Below, one piece after another: positions 7,108 through 9,737 of a stretch of 9,737 bases of DNA (the stretch's first letter is position 1; the number at the start of each line of letters is the position of its first letter). Under the pieces are notes generated by a model. It saw only the letters and a program-made list of their open reading frames with translations, ran no database searches and had not been told where the DNA came from. The DNA lies in the NCBI GenBank assembly GCA_030667035.1, contig DAOUWQ010000023.1:1-9737 (forward strand), written 5' to 3'. This DNA comes from Candidatus Heimdallarchaeota archaeon. GTDB taxonomy: Archaea > Asgardarchaeota > Heimdallarchaeia > JABLTI01. Position numbers and translations under genes: made by a program.

Positions 7108-8976
7108 GTGCTCAAACAAAAAAACAAACTAAAATCTGATATGAACTTGTGGTCAATCTATTTCGTAAACCCCTTGGCAATAAAAGAAACTGAACAATTC
7201 AAAAAGAATATCATTAAAGCACTAAAAGAATTTCAACCACTAGATTTCCATTTTGAAGAGTTAACTTCCTTTCTTCTGTTTAATGCAAGTTTTAATACCG
7301 ATTTGTGTTCTAAAAAGAATCAAGATATTAATGTGGGAACAATTGAAGAGACTGCAAGAAAAATACTAAATGAAATAAGAACCAGAATAGAAGGTCATTT
7401 TAACGAATACATTATAACTTTAGTGAATCGATTCTCAAAGAATATCAATAAAAATCGAGAGTTGAAAGAATCAATTAACATTATTAACAATCAACTTGTT
7501 TTGAATGAAGAAGAGAAAGCCGAATTTTCAGAAAATGTTTATACGCAAATAGACAATTGGACAAAAAATTACTTTGATATAATAAATAAATCAACAATCT
7601 ATATTTTAGATCATTTTGGTTGTAAAACATCCCTCGTTGAAATGAGCGATATTAAATTTGAAATTCACTCAGAAAAGAATATCACTCAATTGATTGATGA
7701 AATGATACTATTCAATTTTACAAAACAATATGCTCAGAAATCACACCTATTGTTCAATGAATTTAATACAATTCTAAATGATATGAATGAATACCTGATT
7801 AAGTGTAAAAACAAGTCAAAGAGTTTTGAAGAAGCATTGAACTTACTGAAAGGGAAGTCATTCGAGACAGTTGATAATATACATGATATAAGAAGACAAT
7901 TAGCAAGACAAAACAGAGCTGAAGATGCAATTGTTTCAGAAGTAAAAGAAATGGGTGATGCAAGTTTAGAAAAAATAATAGCTGAAAATTCGCAAAAAGA
8001 AGAAATTCTTGATATTGTGAATCTAACGGATAAAGCCAATGAAGCTATACAACAATGGTTTGAAAACATAAGAAAAATTGAGCTACTTGAAAATTATGAT
8101 GAGAATTATACTATTTCAAAGGGACAAGAAAAAAATATTTTACAATTCTTCACTCAGATGGAATTGCTAAGAATTTGGAGCGAGTTCTTTTATGATATAT
8201 CATATTTTACTATAAGGAAAGGAAAAGTAGTACAAACTCTTGATACTACAGTAAAAACAACAATAGAAACAAAAGCTGTACTTGTAGTGGAAGATGTCTA
8301 TAAAACATATAGGTTACCAAAATCACGGGTATATGCATTGCGTGGAGTGAGCTTTGAAATAATACCAGGAGAATTTTTAGCAATAATGGGTCCTTCAGGT
8401 GCTGGGAAAACAACATTAGTCAATATTTTAACAGGACTAGATTCTCCAGATAAAGGAACCGTATATCTAAACGGAAAAAACATCGCGATTATGGGTGATA
8501 ATGAGCTAACAGAATTTAGAAGAGATGAAATTGGTTTGGTATTTCAATTCTACCAATTATTCGCTGACTTGACAGCTTTAGAGAATGTCTCTATGCCAGC
8601 CGAAATGGCAAAAATACCTGTTGTAGATGCAAGGAAAAAAGCATTAGAAATTTTGAGAGTTGTGGAATTAGAAAAATTTGCAAATCAGTACCCAGACAAA
8701 CTGTCGGGAGGACAACAACAAAGGGTTGCAATTGCTCGAGCATTAATCAATGATCCAACACTTATAGTGGCAGATCAATTAACAGGAGATTTGGATTCTG
8801 TAACTGGGCAACAAATTATCGGTTATCTAAGAAAAATAAACGAGGAAAAAGGAACGACTATTCTGTTGGTAACTCACAATAAACAGGTAGCAACCCAAGC
8901 CGATAGAATATTGACAATAGAAGATGGAGAGATATTAGAAGAAATTGATATGTCTAAACTAAGAACTGAAGAGTGA
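7108..8976 (+). CDS. Unusual ABC ATPase: ~390-aa unknown helical N-terminal region fused to a LolD/MacB-like ATPase with Walker B Glu to Gln
   Basis: A 622-residue fusion. Residues 1-390 are charged and apparently mostly helical, with no clear membrane span, signal peptide or domain I recognise. Residues about 391-615 are an ABC ATPase of the LolD/MacB/FtsE type: Walker A GPSGAGKT (428-435, K434), Q-loop Q480, signature LSGGQQQR (from 532), Walker B LIVAD with D556, D-loop around 561-564 and H-loop H590. The residue after Walker B Asp, normally the catalytic Glu of ADEPTGNLD, is Gln (Q557, codon CAA), and the following Pro is Leu (ADQLTGDLD). Family members of this type normally pair with an FtsX/MacB-like permease. 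None is adjacent, and the half-transporter's own N-terminus looks soluble. It probably binds ATP and dimerises but hydrolyses it slowly; a regulatory, scaffold or DNA/RNA/translation-related role is possible, but function is unknown. GTG 7108 was chosen over ATG 7141 because GGTGGA precedes it. Confidence 0.88.
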   Translation: MLKQKNKLKSDMNLWSIYFVNPLAIKETEQFKKNIIKALKEFQPLDFHFEELTSFLLFNASFNTDLCSKKNQDINVGTIEETARKILNEIRTRIEGHFNEYIITLVNRFSKNINKNRELKESINIINNQLVLNEEEKAEFSENVYTQIDNWTKNYFDIINKSTIYILDHFGCKTSLVEMSDIKFEIHSEKNITQLIDEMILFNFTKQYAQKSHLLFNEFNTILNDMNEYLIKCKNKSKSFEEALNLLKGKSFETVDNIHDIRRQLARQNRAEDAIVSEVKEMGDASLEKIIAENSQKEEILDIVNLTDKANEAIQQWFENIRKIELLENYDENYTISKGQEKNILQFFTQMELLRIWSEFFYDISYFTIRKGKVVQTLDTTVKTTIETKAVLVVEDVYKTYRLPKSRVYALRGVSFEIIPGEFLAIMGPSGAGKTTLVNILTGLDSPDKGTVYLNGKNIAIMGDNELTEFRRDEIGLVFQFYQLFADLTALENVSMPAEMAKIPVVDARKKALEILRVVELEKFANQYPDKLSGGQQQRVAIARALINDPTLIVADQLTGDLDSVTGQQIIGYLRKINEEKGTTILLVTHNKQVATQADRILTIEDGEILEEIDMSKLRTEE

Positions 8977-9022
8977 AAAAACCATATATTGTTAGAGCAG
9001 AATTACATTAGCTTTAATAATT

Positions 9023-9040
9023 AGAAGTAAAATATTTATA
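9023..9040 (+). promoter_or_regulatory. BRE/TATA promoter of mbf1
   Basis: AGAAGTAA (BRE-like, purine-rich) runs directly into AATATTTATA (9031-9040), the best archaeal TATA match in the window. Initiation about 25 bases downstream, near 9060, would leave a leader of about 20 bases holding the GGAAGGT ribosome site. This implies mbf1 is transcribed on its own rather than only by read-through from the ABC gene. Confidence 0.6.
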
Positions 9041-9067
9041 ACAAAGTAACTTATTTTATTCAAAAAA

Positions 9068-9074
9068 GGAAGGT
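9068..9074 (+). promoter_or_regulatory. mbf1 ribosome-binding site
   Basis: GGAAGGT lies seven bases before ATG 9082, a normal spacing, and confirms that start. Confidence 0.6.
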
Positions 9075-9081
9075 AAAAAAC

Positions 9082-9642
9082 ATGAGCTGCGAAATGTGTG
9101 GTACTTTCATTGGACCCGATTTAGTAGAATTGAACGTTGATAATGTAAGGATGCTTCTATGTCGAGAATGTTCTAAATTTGGGACAAAGGCATCAAGTAA
9201 CTCTCATGGATTGATAGATGATTCTGAGGAATCTGCAGTAACTTTTGTAAAAAGCAATCCTGGAGGAAAGGGCCCTAGTGTTTCTCATGTAAAAGTAAAA
9301 ACAGGAATTCAACAGCAACCAACAACTAGACGAAAAAGATACCGAGACTCATTAGATTCTGATGAAGTTCTTGTTGAAGACTATGGTACGGTAATAAAAA
9401 ATGCGCGAAAAGCCAAAGGCCTCTCTTTAGAAGACTTTGCTCAAATGATCAATGAGAAATTATCTCTCATGCAAAAAATAGAGAAAAGTGAATTTAATCC
9501 ACCACAAAAAATTCTTGTAAAAATTGAAAGAAAATTGGATATAAATTTGCGAGAAGAAGCAAGTGCACCCATTTATACTGGCTCTTCAGTAAAATCCACA
9601 ACACTCGGTGATGTTGTTAAATTAAAAAAGAAAAAGAGATAA
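9082..9642 (+). CDS. mbf1: Archaeal multiprotein bridging factor 1 (MBF1), zinc ribbon + HTH
   Basis: Homologue of eukaryotic MBF1/EDF1. In archaea it binds the small ribosomal subunit and is linked to basal transcription and translation. The N-terminus is a zinc ribbon with C3-X2-C6 and C27-X2-C30. A basic, probably disordered linker (about 40-92) follows, with an RRKRYRD stretch near 77-85. An XRE/Cro-type helix-turn-helix starts at about residue 99 (EDYGTVIKNARKAKGLS) and includes the INEK and QKIEK helices typical of MBF1. The C-terminus has the conserved TLGDVVKLKKKK ending that marks archaeal MBF1 against ordinary phage-like repressors. The 186-residue length is a little above the usual 150-170. 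It has its own promoter and ribosome site 106 bases after the ABC gene and ends in a hairpin terminator, so it appears monocistronic. All expected features are intact. Confidence 0.95.
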   Translation: MSCEMCGTFIGPDLVELNVDNVRMLLCRECSKFGTKASSNSHGLIDDSEESAVTFVKSNPGGKGPSVSHVKVKTGIQQQPTTRRKRYRDSLDSDEVLVEDYGTVIKNARKAKGLSLEDFAQMINEKLSLMQKIEKSEFNPPQKILVKIERKLDINLREEASAPIYTGSSVKSTTLGDVVKLKKKKR

Positions 9643-9658
9643 TCTTTGAAATATTGAA

Positions 9659-9689
9659 GGTTCTACAAGGATAGAACCAATAATTTTTT
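9659..9689 (+). terminator. Hairpin plus T6 terminator after mbf1
   Basis: A perfect 7-bp inverted repeat, GGTTCTA (9659-9665) and TAGAACC (9672-9678) around a six-base loop, is followed five bases later by T6 (9684-9689). It starts 17 bases after the mbf1 stop. Archaea terminate mainly on the T tract, so the hairpin may instead stabilise the transcript end. Confidence 0.65.
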
Positions 9690-9737
9690 GTCAAATGACT
9701 AGATTTAATTAAGAAAATGTCCTATACATATATGAGA

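Noticed and set aside
7734..8069. Minus-strand 111-aa open frame within the ABC gene
   Set aside because: Antisense shadow of the helical N-terminal region; Ser/Phe/Ile-rich composition with no motif.
9717..9737. ATG at 9717 open to the window end, possibly the next gene
   Set aside because: Only seven codons are visible, there is no ribosome-binding site, and nothing can be recognised.

Overview
The window comes from an archaeon. It carries the archaeal recombination trio herA-mre11-rad50, an archaeal-type multiprotein bridging factor 1 (zinc ribbon plus XRE-like HTH with the C-terminal TLGDVV motif), TATA-like boxes about 40-65 bases before start codons, and Shine-Dalgarno sequences ending in GGTGG or GGAAGGT. 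The DNA is strongly AT-rich, with Lys/Ile/Asn/Glu-rich proteins. An Asgard (Heimdall-like) or similar AT-rich lineage would fit, but that is a guess; nothing here fixes the phylum.

Layout. Positions 1-374: 3' end of herA (DNA translocase), running in from outside the window. Positions 460-1881: mre11, followed by rad50 (1881-4757) with a one-base TAATG overlap. These three form a + strand double-strand-break end-resection operon. Convergent to it, one base from the rad50 stop, lies a minus-strand gene for an unrecognised 204-residue coiled-coil/proline-rich protein (4759-5373). Upstream of that on the same strand is an MtaD/DadD-type adenosine-nucleoside deaminase (5540-6910). A divergent intergenic region (6911-7107) separates it from a + strand gene for a 622-residue protein. 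That protein joins an unrecognised ~390-residue helical, soluble-looking N-terminal region to a LolD/MacB-type ABC ATPase domain (7108-8976). Then comes mbf1 (9082-9642) with its own promoter and a hairpin/T-tract terminator.

How the genes work together. HerA, Mre11 and Rad50 act as one machine on DNA ends, normally with the nuclease NurA, which is not seen here. Mre11 ends in a Lys-rich tail followed by a PIP-box-like sequence, suggesting docking on PCNA. The deaminase belongs to SAM-cycle nucleoside salvage and MBF1 to basal transcription/translation; neither has an evident link to the repair operon. The most unusual gene is the ABC protein: its Walker B catalytic glutamate is a glutamine (Q557), no permease is adjacent, and its N-terminal half matches nothing I recognise.

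I found no tRNA, rRNA, CRISPR array, insertion sequence or integration site. No gene-free stretch exceeds 300 bases.
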